Source: Runella zeae DSM 19591 (lineage in GTDB: Bacteria > Bacteroidota > Bacteroidia > Cytophagales > Spirosomataceae). From it: DNA of 64,000 nt. Below the pieces are notes generated by a model, which saw nothing but the letters and a program-made list of their open reading frames with translations, was not told the origin of the DNA and did no database searches. Positions 16,356 to 24,279 of this stretch are shown here, piece after piece. The translations under genes were made by a program, and so were the position numbers. The stretch's first letter is position 1, and each line of letters starts with the position of its first letter. Where the stretch lies: positions 386,003-450,002 of the forward strand of contig NZ_KE384038.1 in the NCBI RefSeq assembly GCF_000423565.1, in the 5' to 3' direction.

Positions 16356-18266
16356 TCAATCTTTCCAAACGATGCTAAAACAGGTGCCTTTTCCCAGTTC
16401 ACTTTGTACGGTTAGTTCAGCCTTATTTTTTTGTACAAAATGATGACTCAATACCATACCCAGCCCCAGTCCGTGTACTCCTACTTCGGGTTTGAGTTTT
16501 CTGGCAAATACCTCTTGCAGATAGCGAAGCTGGTCGGGGGAAATGCCTTTGCCGGTATCGGTGATCGTTAGCTTTGAAAAAGATTGAGCTGTTTTGTGGG
16601 CCGTAGATTCACTCATTTCTATTTTGATCTCTCCGCCGGCAGGTGTGTTTTTGAGGGCGTTGTCCAGTAGGTTACGCACCGTCATCAGCAAGCCGTTGGA
16701 GTCCACAGAGACTACCAATCTTGATGGCAAATCAGCAACCATGACAATCTTTTTGGCTTCGGCAAAAGGCACATACGTTTGATAGAGTTCGCACAGCAAA
16801 GGTCCCACATCCGTTGGTTGCCTGACCTGCTCAACCTCAGGCGTAAAATACTGACTTTTTCCCCACTCAAACAGATTGTTGAGCAGCAGTTGGGTTTTCT
16901 GTCTCATATTTTCTATTTGTTGGATGACTTTGTCCAACTCCTGTTTTTTGCCTTCTTGGATGAGGTGTTGTAATACCACTCCCATGTCATTGAGGCTGTT
17001 GATGGGTGAGCGCAAATCATGGGCAATGATGGTATAGAATTTGTCACGACCCTGCTGCAGCTCCAAAAGTCTGCTGTATGTTTTTCGGAGTTTTATGGAG
17101 AAAAAAAGTATGATTACAACCAATATAAGAGCCATCATTAAGCCTCCAAACAAAAGTCTTTTTTGCGAGTCCGCTATTTCATTTTCCAGAGAAAGTCTTT
17201 TGAGCTCCCCTTCTTTATCCGCAAATGAGTACTTTTCCCGCAGGTGAAATAGCGCTACACTACGGTCATTATTACTGATTACAGAAACCAGACTGTCATA
17301 CTTTTGGTCTATCTGTATGCTTGCTTCTAAATTTCCAGCTTCATAATATGCTTTTTTTAAGAATACATATATGTTTCTTAGTCGTATGATTGACTTGGGT
17401 CTTTCTATCTTTATGCGCTTTGCGGCTTCTTCCAAGGCTGCTATGGCCCTATCATATTTTTTTATTAACAGATAAGCATTGCCCAAATATTGATAATCCA
17501 TAAAATCAATTTTTTTGCTTGTATGGTTCATCACTTTCAAAGCAAATTCAAGCACTTTATCATATTTTTTCTTCCGCAAATACCCTTCCTGAATGTTTTT
17601 GTATACGTTGGCTCGGATGTACTCAAAATGAGGATATTTATCAATAATTTCGATTGTCTTTCTCAGTGCTTCCGACATTTGAAGTTCCGTTGGCTGAGTC
17701 TCAAAATAAGGGTCGCACGCCATAATAAGCAGGTAATACATGTAATTGTCAAGGGGATACTTTGATTGTTGACCAAGTGCCACGATTCTATCAAAGTAAA
17801 ATTTGGGTAGATTTTTATCTGCTCTTCTTGTATGGGCACGTAAGAGTTTGGAACAATGAATTATTCCCGTAGTATCATTGCCTACCGTAAAAATTTTTTC
17901 TGCTTTTGTTAAATAACTATAAGTGAGGGAGTCGTCTTGGTCAATGGTATATTCTCTTCCCAGTATGTAATAGGCCATCGCTAATTCCAGCGGTGACTTC
18001 TGTTTTGAAGCAAGCTGTATGATTTGCTTCACTTTTTGTTTGTCTATTGTATCATAATGATTTTGTTTTCCCAACTCAATCGCAATCAATAAATGCAAGT
18101 CTTGGTTTGATTGTGAGTTTGGTGGTATGCTTCGTTCTACTTTTTTCAAACTATCCAAACGAGAAGCCGGAATAAGATAATCACGAAAAGAATTGAAGGA
18201 TTTATTTTGGGTATGTCCTACCCCGGCAAAGCAACTCAAAAAGATAAAAAAAATAGGGTATTTCAT
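16356..18266 (-). CDS. TPR-containing sensor histidine kinase, tandem paralogue 3 (shorter coiled coil)
   Basis: 636 aa from the ATG at 18266, chosen because the signal peptide (ending GVGHTQ) begins there. The open frame runs 66 codons further upstream but without any sensible sequence. The sensor half is clearly homologous but much more diverged than between copies 1 and 2. It has about 50-60 fewer residues between the TPR region and the membrane segment, with only one LKRLSLENEIADSQ unit. HisKA carries HDLRSPINS (His416) and the ATPase domain is nearly identical to paralogue 2. It is the promoter-proximal gene of the three. A 724-bp intergenic region separates it from the divergent LytTR regulator, which may be its partner. 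Confidence 0.9.
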   Translation of the reverse strand: MKYPIFFIFLSCFAGVGHTQNKSFNSFRDYLIPASRLDSLKKVERSIPPNSQSNQDLHLLIAIELGKQNHYDTIDKQKVKQIIQLASKQKSPLELAMAYYILGREYTIDQDDSLTYSYLTKAEKIFTVGNDTTGIIHCSKLLRAHTRRADKNLPKFYFDRIVALGQQSKYPLDNYMYYLLIMACDPYFETQPTELQMSEALRKTIEIIDKYPHFEYIRANVYKNIQEGYLRKKKYDKVLEFALKVMNHTSKKIDFMDYQYLGNAYLLIKKYDRAIAALEEAAKRIKIERPKSIIRLRNIYVFLKKAYYEAGNLEASIQIDQKYDSLVSVISNNDRSVALFHLREKYSFADKEGELKRLSLENEIADSQKRLLFGGLMMALILVVIILFFSIKLRKTYSRLLELQQGRDKFYTIIAHDLRSPINSLNDMGVVLQHLIQEGKKQELDKVIQQIENMRQKTQLLLNNLFEWGKSQYFTPEVEQVRQPTDVGPLLCELYQTYVPFAEAKKIVMVADLPSRLVVSVDSNGLLMTVRNLLDNALKNTPAGGEIKIEMSESTAHKTAQSFSKLTITDTGKGISPDQLRYLQEVFARKLKPEVGVHGLGLGMVLSHHFVQKNKAELTVQSELGKGTCFSIVWKD

Positions 18267-18990
18267 TAAGTTATGTTTTTTAGCCTCCAAAACCAAACTA
18301 CAATATGATTCGCTCACTACTTGGTTGGTAAGGGCATGATACATGGCGATTCTAGAGGCCCGGTTTTTTCTGCGGCCTTGGGAGAAAACAAATAATAATT
18401 CCTGAAAGAGCTGAAGATATAGTTGTATTGTCCTCGAACAAAATAATTCCAAAACAATGAGCAACCCGTCATTAGGCTTTTAGATAATCTTCTAACATAC
18501 AATGGCATAATTTATTGATTTGTGACTTAAGGAAGGGGAAGCTTTAGATGCCAATAGGTATTGTTCGATAAGTATATTTTTAACTTAAAGACCACTTTCT
18601 AAACTCATCTTTGTTAAAAATATTCTTTGGGTCAAGAAAAGCGCAAGAGAATAATAGTCCAACATAAATATCATCAATGATGTAAAAGATATGTAGAAAC
18701 TGACAATTGTTTTATAACATTCAGAATGAAGTGTTATAGTGCTGCGATGAAGCCTGACGATACGTTTTATAGCTGAAATATTTTAGTCAAATCCGAATCA
18801 AAAATAGTTGTATATCCTTAAAACAACACTGATAACGATTTAGCCAAAACGTTTTTTGACTTACCAAAAATGGTATTTTTTTTTCACTTATATGGGTTTA
18901 AACGTCTTTGGTTATATTTTTATGTCTTTTAAGTTTAAGCTAGAACACTTAATGTTTAAACAAAATGTTTAATTAATTGTTTGAATAGGT
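18267..18990. other. 724-bp intergenic region between kinase paralogue 3 and the LytTR regulator
   Basis: AT-rich and without a convincing gene. It holds the likely promoter of the LytTR gene (18907-18937), an imperfect inverted repeat at 18713-18738 (TATAAC..TTC / GAA..GTTATA) that could fold into a hairpin, and a third copy of the TTTGGCTAAATCGT core (minus strand, about 18837-18851). The minus-strand frame at 18317-18508 shows no domain or signal and I reject it. Confidence 0.6.
18907..18937 (+). promoter_or_regulatory. Candidate Bacteroidota promoter for the LytTR regulator
   Basis: TTTG at 18907-18910, then 19 bases, then TAAGTTTA at 18930-18937. This differs from the TTTG-N19/20-TAnnTTTG consensus only in the last base. 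It lies 53 bp upstream of the ATG at 18991. Confidence 0.5.
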
Positions 18991-19746
18991 ATGAAAAATA
19001 CCCGAAATGTATCAATAAATGACATCTCAATTGCCATACTGGAAGATGACCCTATTGACCAGATAAAAATAGAAATGATGCTTACCAAGCACCTTTCTTC
19101 TCAATATAAGTATCGCTTGGGGGGTATTTATTCGAAATTGGAAGATCTGATTACCTACCTTAATGACCATAAGGTTGACTTGATTTTATCGGATATAATG
19201 ATTGACAACAAACCTATTGGTTTAGAGCTTCTCAAAATTTTTAAGGATACTCAATTACCAGTTGTATTAATGACATCTTCCCAAGACCCAAAGTTGTTTT
19301 TGGAGTCACAAAAGTATCTCAGCGTTCATTACCTTATTAAGCCTTTTCATGCTATTACGCTTCAATCGACCATCGAAAAGACGTTGGAAGCGCACCAAAA
19401 AAGTAAACAATATGATTTTTTAGATAAGAAATACCTGTACTTGAGCAGTAAGGCAGGGCATAAAGATCAGGTTTGGTTTGCGGAAATTATGTACATTGAA
19501 GCCGACGACAGTCATTGTTACATTCATACATCGGCCAAAAAGTATGTACTAAAAAAGTCGTTAAGTAAATTGTTGGAAGAAGATTTAAACGATCAGTTTA
19601 TTCGTATTCACCATAAATATGCGGTCAATAGGATACATATTCAGCATTCGAAAGCCGATACAGTTCAATTGACAGAACCGATAGTGCTTCCAGTAGGAAA
19701 AAGCTTTAGAAAAGAGCTGAAAGGTTTTCTAAAAAAACATACATAA
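18991..19746 (+). CDS. LytTR-family response regulator
   Basis: 251 aa. A receiver domain (about 13-130) has the acidic pocket EDD (18-20), phospho-acceptor Asp68 in LILSDIM and Lys117 in YLIKPF. A LytTR DNA-binding domain follows (about 150-250) with IMYIEADDSHCYIHT, FIRIHHKYAVNRIHI and LPVGKSFRKEL. It should act as a cytoplasmic transcription factor switched by phosphorylation. LytTR regulators usually pair with LytS-type kinases, but the only kinases here are the three divergent HisKA paralogues. Whether they phosphorylate it is an inference from position. It has a near-consensus promoter and a long intergenic region upstream. Confidence 0.93.
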   Translation: MKNTRNVSINDISIAILEDDPIDQIKIEMMLTKHLSSQYKYRLGGIYSKLEDLITYLNDHKVDLILSDIMIDNKPIGLELLKIFKDTQLPVVLMTSSQDPKLFLESQKYLSVHYLIKPFHAITLQSTIEKTLEAHQKSKQYDFLDKKYLYLSSKAGHKDQVWFAEIMYIEADDSHCYIHTSAKKYVLKKSLSKLLEEDLNDQFIRIHHKYAVNRIHIQHSKADTVQLTEPIVLPVGKSFRKELKGFLKKHT

Positions 19747-19867
19747 TGCAAAAGTATCCAATTACCGCCAAAAATATACCATTTACCATATTTATATCCC
19801 TTTAGTTCAAAAATAGCAGATAAATATATCCCATTTTTGGTAATGCACACATTAAGTGTATTACCCT

Positions 19868-20728
19868 ATGGCCGATATAAAGTTAGATTTTTGGTTAACA
19901 AGCTTCAAAAGAAAGATCTCCGATGAATCAAGCGGAGGTGGAGTAAAAAAAAGCCTTGAGCTGTTCGATTTTGGGTCGAATTACGCTTATTTTTTTTCCT
20001 TAATACCCCCACACGGCAACCACTTACGGGGCTTTACCGATACGTTTCAGCCTATTATGGAAGGCGATTACTGCTTAATAAGCACCCCTTATGAACAAGG
20101 GCGGTCTTTTGTGGTGGGGGTTCGTATGGATTGGCTTACCAATCAAGTAGGAAATTTTCCGGCTGATTTAGGTAATATTATCTCTAAAATACTGAGCAGC
20201 TGGAGTAATCAACACAGCCTGTTTACTTCGAGATATTTAGCGTTTCATAGAGAATATCAGCGCGCTGTCAACAAGGATTTACTGGCCAAAAGTTACTTTC
20301 TACAATTTCTCTATTTTCTGGTCGATGATTTACAGGCAGAAATTTTAAGCAGAAATACGGCGAATTTTAAGGAATTGGACTTGCAGAGGATTAAAGAAGT
20401 AGAAGAGAAGATAACTTATGATTTTAAAAAAGCGACTCCTTCCATCAACGAAATGGCCAAAATGGCTGGAATGAGTGTAAGTAAATTTAAGAATTTGTTC
20501 TTCGAATTATATGGAACCACTCCCCATCAATACATTGTCGACAGAAAAATGATGTATGCCAAAGGCTTACTTCTAACAGGTAAATATTCCATCACACATG
20601 TAGCCTATCAAGTTGGGTATCATCATCCATCGGGTTTTACGCGTGTATTTAAACAAAAATTTAATCATTCACCCAATTCGTGCCATTTTGAAATTCATGA
20701 CTATGAGCGCACTCCCTTCAACCGTTGA
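19868..20728 (+). CDS. AraC-family transcriptional regulator
   Basis: 286 aa from the ATG at 19868; a GTG four codons upstream is the alternative. The C-terminal 90 residues form the AraC double helix-turn-helix (INEMAKMAGMSVSKFKNLF, then ITHVAYQVGYHHPSGFTRVFKQKF). The N-terminal 190 residues are a poorly conserved effector or dimer domain, somewhat like PchR-type regulators. The usual Pro-x-x-[FY]R end is changed to NHSPNSCHFEIHDYERT. The next AraC gene overlaps its 3' end by 32 bp, suggesting translational coupling. Target genes are unknown. Confidence 0.88.
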   Translation: MADIKLDFWLTSFKRKISDESSGGGVKKSLELFDFGSNYAYFFSLIPPHGNHLRGFTDTFQPIMEGDYCLISTPYEQGRSFVVGVRMDWLTNQVGNFPADLGNIISKILSSWSNQHSLFTSRYLAFHREYQRAVNKDLLAKSYFLQFLYFLVDDLQAEILSRNTANFKELDLQRIKEVEEKITYDFKKATPSINEMAKMAGMSVSKFKNLFFELYGTTPHQYIVDRKMMYAKGLLLTGKYSITHVAYQVGYHHPSGFTRVFKQKFNHSPNSCHFEIHDYERTPFNR

Positions 20729-21242
20729 ATTTTCGGTTTCGACCGAAAACGCCCATATAGTAGTAATGCTATTGCTTTCCCATAACATTACTTTCACAGT
20801 GATCTCTTCAGATCAAACCGAAAATACCCAATCTCCGGCTATAGCCATAGCCAACGAACCAAAAACCAACCCTACGTATGTTTCAAAGGCACCATTGATC
20901 CCCAATTTGAAACTCATAGAATCTATTTATCTGAAATACATTAATAAGAATATCGAACAGTCTATACCCAATGAAACGCAAATTGCGGCGGAATTTGGGA
21001 TTAGCCTCGGGACCTTCAAAAATGGATTTAGGAAAGTCTATGGAAAGCCTTTTTATCAGTTATACCTGGAAAAAAGAATAGAGCACGCCAAAATGTTACT
21101 ATTAACAGGATATAAGTCGGCAGAGATAGCCGAACGGCTTGGGTATTCGCAGGCCATCAAATTCAACAAAATTTTCCAAAAATATGTTGGCATAACACCC
21201 AAGCAATTTCAGAACAATCATCAGGGAGGAGCAAGACGGTGA
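20697..21242 (+). CDS. Short AraC-type DNA-binding protein, overlapping the previous gene
   Basis: About 181 aa from the ATG at 20697; a second ATG at 20703 is equally possible. The C-terminal ~90 residues are an AraC helix-turn-helix pair (ETQIAAEFGISLGTFKNGF, SAEIAERLGYSQAIKFNKIFQKYVGITPKQF). The N-terminal ~80 residues do not resemble an effector-binding domain and are Ser/Thr-rich and probably partly disordered. A GTEG-like half-size AraC protein may dimerise with, or compete with, its full-length neighbour. The overlap of 32 bp with the upstream gene, in another frame, argues for coupled expression. Confidence 0.8.
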   Translation: MTMSALPSTVEFSVSTENAHIVVMLLLSHNITFTVISSDQTENTQSPAIAIANEPKTNPTYVSKAPLIPNLKLIESIYLKYINKNIEQSIPNETQIAAEFGISLGTFKNGFRKVYGKPFYQLYLEKRIEHAKMLLLTGYKSAEIAERLGYSQAIKFNKIFQKYVGITPKQFQNNHQGGARR

Positions 21243-21562
21243 TGGTGTAAAGCGAAAAGGCAGACTTCTTCTCCAAGGAATAGTTTGCCCAGATGAGCTA
21301 TTTGCCGTTTTGCCCCTTGATTCAGCAAAGTTTTATCACTTACCCTACTGCCCCGAACCCATGTGCTAAGGGGTTATCTTAATTGCTTTGATTTAGCCAA
21401 CGCCTCAACCCTGACAATTGCTCTATCTGCAAAGGCATCATCATCAATAACCAAAACCGTAATCAGATACCTAAATCTACAAAAGACCCAACTGCAAAAC
21501 AGCCTCAACGCAATCAATAAACTAACTATTTGGCAGTAGCTGTTTGAAAAAAACGAATCAGA
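21243..21562. other. 320-bp region between convergent genes, no gene recognised
   Basis: A plus-strand open frame of about 70 codons covers roughly 21320-21537 and ends in a stop, but has no start codon or recognisable domain. It might be a gene remnant. A GTTGGCTAAATC sequence (minus strand, near 21395) resembles the core of the 10345 and 11899 elements, by chance or otherwise. No clear terminator hairpin was seen. Confidence 0.4.
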
Positions 21563-22795
21563 CTAGCATTCCAGCATTTCACTTTCTTGATGCGGGGGTG
21601 GGTTGTCGACAGGTTTGACGGTTTTGGCAATAAAAATGCTGAAAAATATAAACAACATCGCACCGTATCCGACCCAATCATAATGGAGGAGTTTTCCATC
21701 AGGCATTTTTTGAATGATAAGACCGGCCAGATATACTGCTACCGACTGCATCAACAATTGTAAAGAGGTATTAATAGCCATAAAACTACCACGTTGCTGA
21801 GGCAACACTACAGAGGAGGTCATGGCTTGCGTGGGAATGAGACGACCATTTGAAAAAACAAAAAAGATAGCGGCTGTTCCCAAAACAGAGAAGAGATGAT
21901 TGGAGGTAGAATTGGTAATGAGCCACATCGGAATCATGGATAGCAAAGCGAAAATCACGAATACGGGATATTTGCCTTGACGGTCGGCGAATTTTCCTAC
22001 CAGAGGAGCCGTAAAAAGGGTAAGCCCTCCACCGACGGCGTATATTAGATACAGCTTGTTTTCGCTAAAATGGGCATTGGCGGTCAAGAAGGGTGCAATA
22101 AACGGAATAATACTAAAATGCCCTAACATGATAGTCGCCGTCAGCCACAGTGCACGTAGCTGATTGGTGTCTGACAAAATATTGGTAATGGCCGCAAAAG
22201 GTGGGGTTTTGAGGGGAGACGGATTTTGTAAGTGTCCGTCGAGGCGAGGAACATACCGCCAAATCAACCCAATGACTGCGATACCCACAATCCCCACAAA
22301 CCAAAATGGCGCGTGCCAGCTAAATTCGGAAGCTAAATAAAGTCCCAACGGAACCCCTACAACCGATGCCACCGAAAAAGCAGTCATAACTACACCCATG
22401 GCACTTGCACGACGCTCATATTCAAACACATCACTCACTGCCGACATCACTTGAGCACCTAGTACGCCCCCAAAAACCCCCGCAAAAGTGCGGGCCGCCA
22501 TGAGTAGACCAAAGGTAGGTGCCATAGCACACGCCAAAGTGCCTACTACAAAACCTGTATAAGCAATGAGCATGATTTGCTTGCGCGGAAACTTATCGGC
22601 AATGAAAGCCACAAAAAAACCAGAAAGGCCCGCACTAAAACTATATGCCGATACCAAAAGCCCAAACTCTTGAGGCGAAATATCGAAATGTCGCATCAAT
22701 TGTGGCCCAAGGGGCATCATAATCATAAAATCCATGATATGCGTGAAATTTAAGCACGCCAGCACGAAGAGAAGTAATTTTTCTTTTTGAGACAT
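21563..22795 (-). CDS. MFS efflux transporter (AraJ/Bcr-like)
   Basis: 410 aa from the ATG at 22795 (MSQKEKLLLFVLACLNFTHIM), which removes a 13-residue extension that overlaps a terminator hairpin. About 12 hydrophobic segments are visible. The MFS A motif appears as FIADKFPRKQIML after segment 2, and a related VGKFADRQGKYPVF lies between halves. MMPLGPQLMRHFDISPQEFG is typical of drug- or sugar-efflux members. The substrate cannot be told from sequence. A hairpin upstream (22819-22857) separates it from the TlpA-like gene, so it probably has its own promoter. Confidence 0.87.
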   Translation of the reverse strand: MSQKEKLLLFVLACLNFTHIMDFMIMMPLGPQLMRHFDISPQEFGLLVSAYSFSAGLSGFFVAFIADKFPRKQIMLIAYTGFVVGTLACAMAPTFGLLMAARTFAGVFGGVLGAQVMSAVSDVFEYERRASAMGVVMTAFSVASVVGVPLGLYLASEFSWHAPFWFVGIVGIAVIGLIWRYVPRLDGHLQNPSPLKTPPFAAITNILSDTNQLRALWLTATIMLGHFSIIPFIAPFLTANAHFSENKLYLIYAVGGGLTLFTAPLVGKFADRQGKYPVFVIFALLSMIPMWLITNSTSNHLFSVLGTAAIFFVFSNGRLIPTQAMTSSVVLPQQRGSFMAINTSLQLLMQSVAVYLAGLIIQKMPDGKLLHYDWVGYGAMLFIFFSIFIAKTVKPVDNPPPHQESEMLEC

Positions 22796-22818
22796 TGAGG
22801 CTGTTAATAAAAATAAAC

Positions 22819-22857
22819 AAAGACTCCTATCCAAAATAGATATGACAGGAGTCTTTT
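22819..22857 (-). terminator. Stem-loop terminator downstream of the TlpA-like gene
   Basis: Ten-base arms AAAGACTCCT (22819-22828) and AGGAGTCTTT (22847-22856) enclose an 18-base loop. On the minus strand the stem is followed by a T-rich tract. It lies just past the stop at 22865. Confidence 0.65.
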
Positions 22858-22864
22858 AATCAGA

Positions 22865-24088
22865 TTATTCACTTAAAAGTTTGTTGATGAGGGCATTGAA
22901 ATCTTCAATAAACTCATCATAATATTTGCCAGTGCCGGGTCCCGAAAAGCCAGTGTGGATTTCGCGGACACGGCCTTTTTTGTCAATAAAAATTGTAGTA
23001 GGATAGCCCGAAATATTGTTGAGGGCAGGCAATGCTTTGCCGGCATTGGCATCTACTACGCCCGCCAAAAGTAAGGGGTAAGGCACCCCGAAACGTTTGC
23101 CCATAAAATCGATTTTCGGACCTGAGACTTTCAGATCACCTGAACGCTCAAACATAAGCCCGATGATTTCGACTCCTCGCGACGCATTTTTCTTATACCA
23201 AGGCACCATAAACCGCGTTTCGTCCATGCAGTTGGGGCACCATGTTCCTGAGATTTGTAATACCACTACTTTTCCTTTGTAGCGATCATCTTTGAGAGAA
23301 ACTACATTGCCTTTCGTGTCTGGGAATGAAAAATCTAGGGTTTCATAACCTGGTTTTAAGTAAGTAAGTGCCGTAGGAGGCGGCAAAGCGGCACTTGGGT
23401 CGAGCGTAGCCGTAAAAGGCTGATAACCTGAAATACCAGACCACAATCCCCCTTTGATTTGACCATTGGGCAAAATAGCCGCTCTGAACAAAAAGGCGTG
23501 CGAACCATCATAGCATGACATGAAAAGGCTATCCCCTACGATGTCGCCTGCCAAATAACGATAATCGCCGGTAGGAGTCAAGAAAGTACCCGCCAACTTA
23601 CTGCCTTTTTGGTCTAAAATACCGACCGCAAAAGAAGAATCTTTACGTTCGGGACGATGAAAATAAGTAGCGTATTTGCCAGATATATTTTTGGTGGTAG
23701 CTTGGGGTGTCTTGGCAAACCAATACACATTACCCTTCTCTGCTTTAAAAGGCAATACAGATACCCATTTACCATTTCGGTTTTTCTTCCATGAGCCCTT
23801 CATTTGATTGCCGCTCACTTTGGCTACCAAGTCGGAGTCAAAAATCAACATCGGGATGTGTAAAGAATCGCCTTCCATGTAGGCTTCATCCATAGGGAGT
23901 CGTTCGGCGCCATTGATGACCACTACTTCATATTTACCGTTGGTTTTGGGAGTGATTTCAAGCCCAAAAGGCAAGTCATGGTTTTCTCTTTGAAGAGCAG
24001 CACGCCAAGTGCTTTTGGGGAGAGAGGTTTGTGCTACTGCGCTGTAGAAGTAGCTGAGAGCAAGGAGAGTGGCAAAAAACTGTTTCAT
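22865..24088 (-). CDS. Secreted TlpA-like thiol-disulfide oxidoreductase
   Basis: 407 aa with a signal peptide (1-19, SAVAQ). The N-terminal ~240 residues are a beta-rich region with GKYEVVVINGAERLPMD and SGKYATYFHRPERKDS, as in the lipid-binding-like modules attached to many Bacteroidota TlpA proteins. The C-terminal ~155 residues are an AhpC/TSA thioredoxin fold with redox-active Cys284-x-x-Cys287 (TWCPNCMDE), and a cis-Pro loop in NISGYPTTIFID. The protein likely acts in the periplasm to reduce or resolve disulfides; its partner is unknown. It stands alone, followed by a terminator, and is divergent from the DUF5916 gene. Confidence 0.9.
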   Translation of the reverse strand: MKQFFATLLALSYFYSAVAQTSLPKSTWRAALQRENHDLPFGLEITPKTNGKYEVVVINGAERLPMDEAYMEGDSLHIPMLIFDSDLVAKVSGNQMKGSWKKNRNGKWVSVLPFKAEKGNVYWFAKTPQATTKNISGKYATYFHRPERKDSSFAVGILDQKGSKLAGTFLTPTGDYRYLAGDIVGDSLFMSCYDGSHAFLFRAAILPNGQIKGGLWSGISGYQPFTATLDPSAALPPPTALTYLKPGYETLDFSFPDTKGNVVSLKDDRYKGKVVVLQISGTWCPNCMDETRFMVPWYKKNASRGVEIIGLMFERSGDLKVSGPKIDFMGKRFGVPYPLLLAGVVDANAGKALPALNNISGYPTTIFIDKKGRVREIHTGFSGPGTGKYYDEFIEDFNALINKLLSE

Positions 24089-24279
24089 TTAGTTTGTTAA
24101 AATGGGTTGTTAATTTACAACAACCTTTACATCAGAAAAGTTGGTCAGAGTACGCTTTATTCTATTTCCCTTGCCTTTCATCCCTCTTTTTAAACCTTTG
24201 AAGTTTTTGGTAAAATATACTCAAACCCGTTTTGTTAACTTTGTAAGTTAGCTATTTAGTATCAGATTTAATCGTTAAT

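Larger units (their letters stand above)
12010..17100 (-). repeat. Three near-identical copies of a histidine-kinase module (12010-12740, 14157-14905, 16356-17095)
   Basis: The 3' parts of the three kinase genes, from the stop to about the membrane segment, are almost the same at DNA level, with long identical stretches. Copies 2 and 3 are the most alike in the ATPase half: both have EVEQVRQPTDVGPLL and VVSVDSNGLLMTV, where copy 1 differs. The sensor parts group differently (copies 1 and 2 together), so the similarity is not explained by a single order of duplication. Confidence 0.85.

Noticed and set aside
18267-18464. 66-codon N-terminal extension of kinase 3
   Set aside because: The other two paralogues start at the equivalent signal peptide, and the extension looks random.
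18317-18508. Small minus-strand frame upstream of kinase 3
   Set aside because: No recognisable features, and it overlaps the rejected extension.
18837-18866. Possible LytTR direct-repeat binding site
   Set aside because: The two ACG-containing half-sites are only 14 bp apart, not the spacing of about 21 bp expected for LytTR dimers.
21320-21537. Plus-strand frame of about 70 codons between convergent genes
   Set aside because: Lacks a start codon and any recognisable family; listed only as a possible remnant.
24197-24243. Promoter for the DUF5916 gene (TTTG ... TAACTTTG)
   Set aside because: The -7 box is good, but the nearest TTTG is 26 bp or more away, outside the usual spacing.
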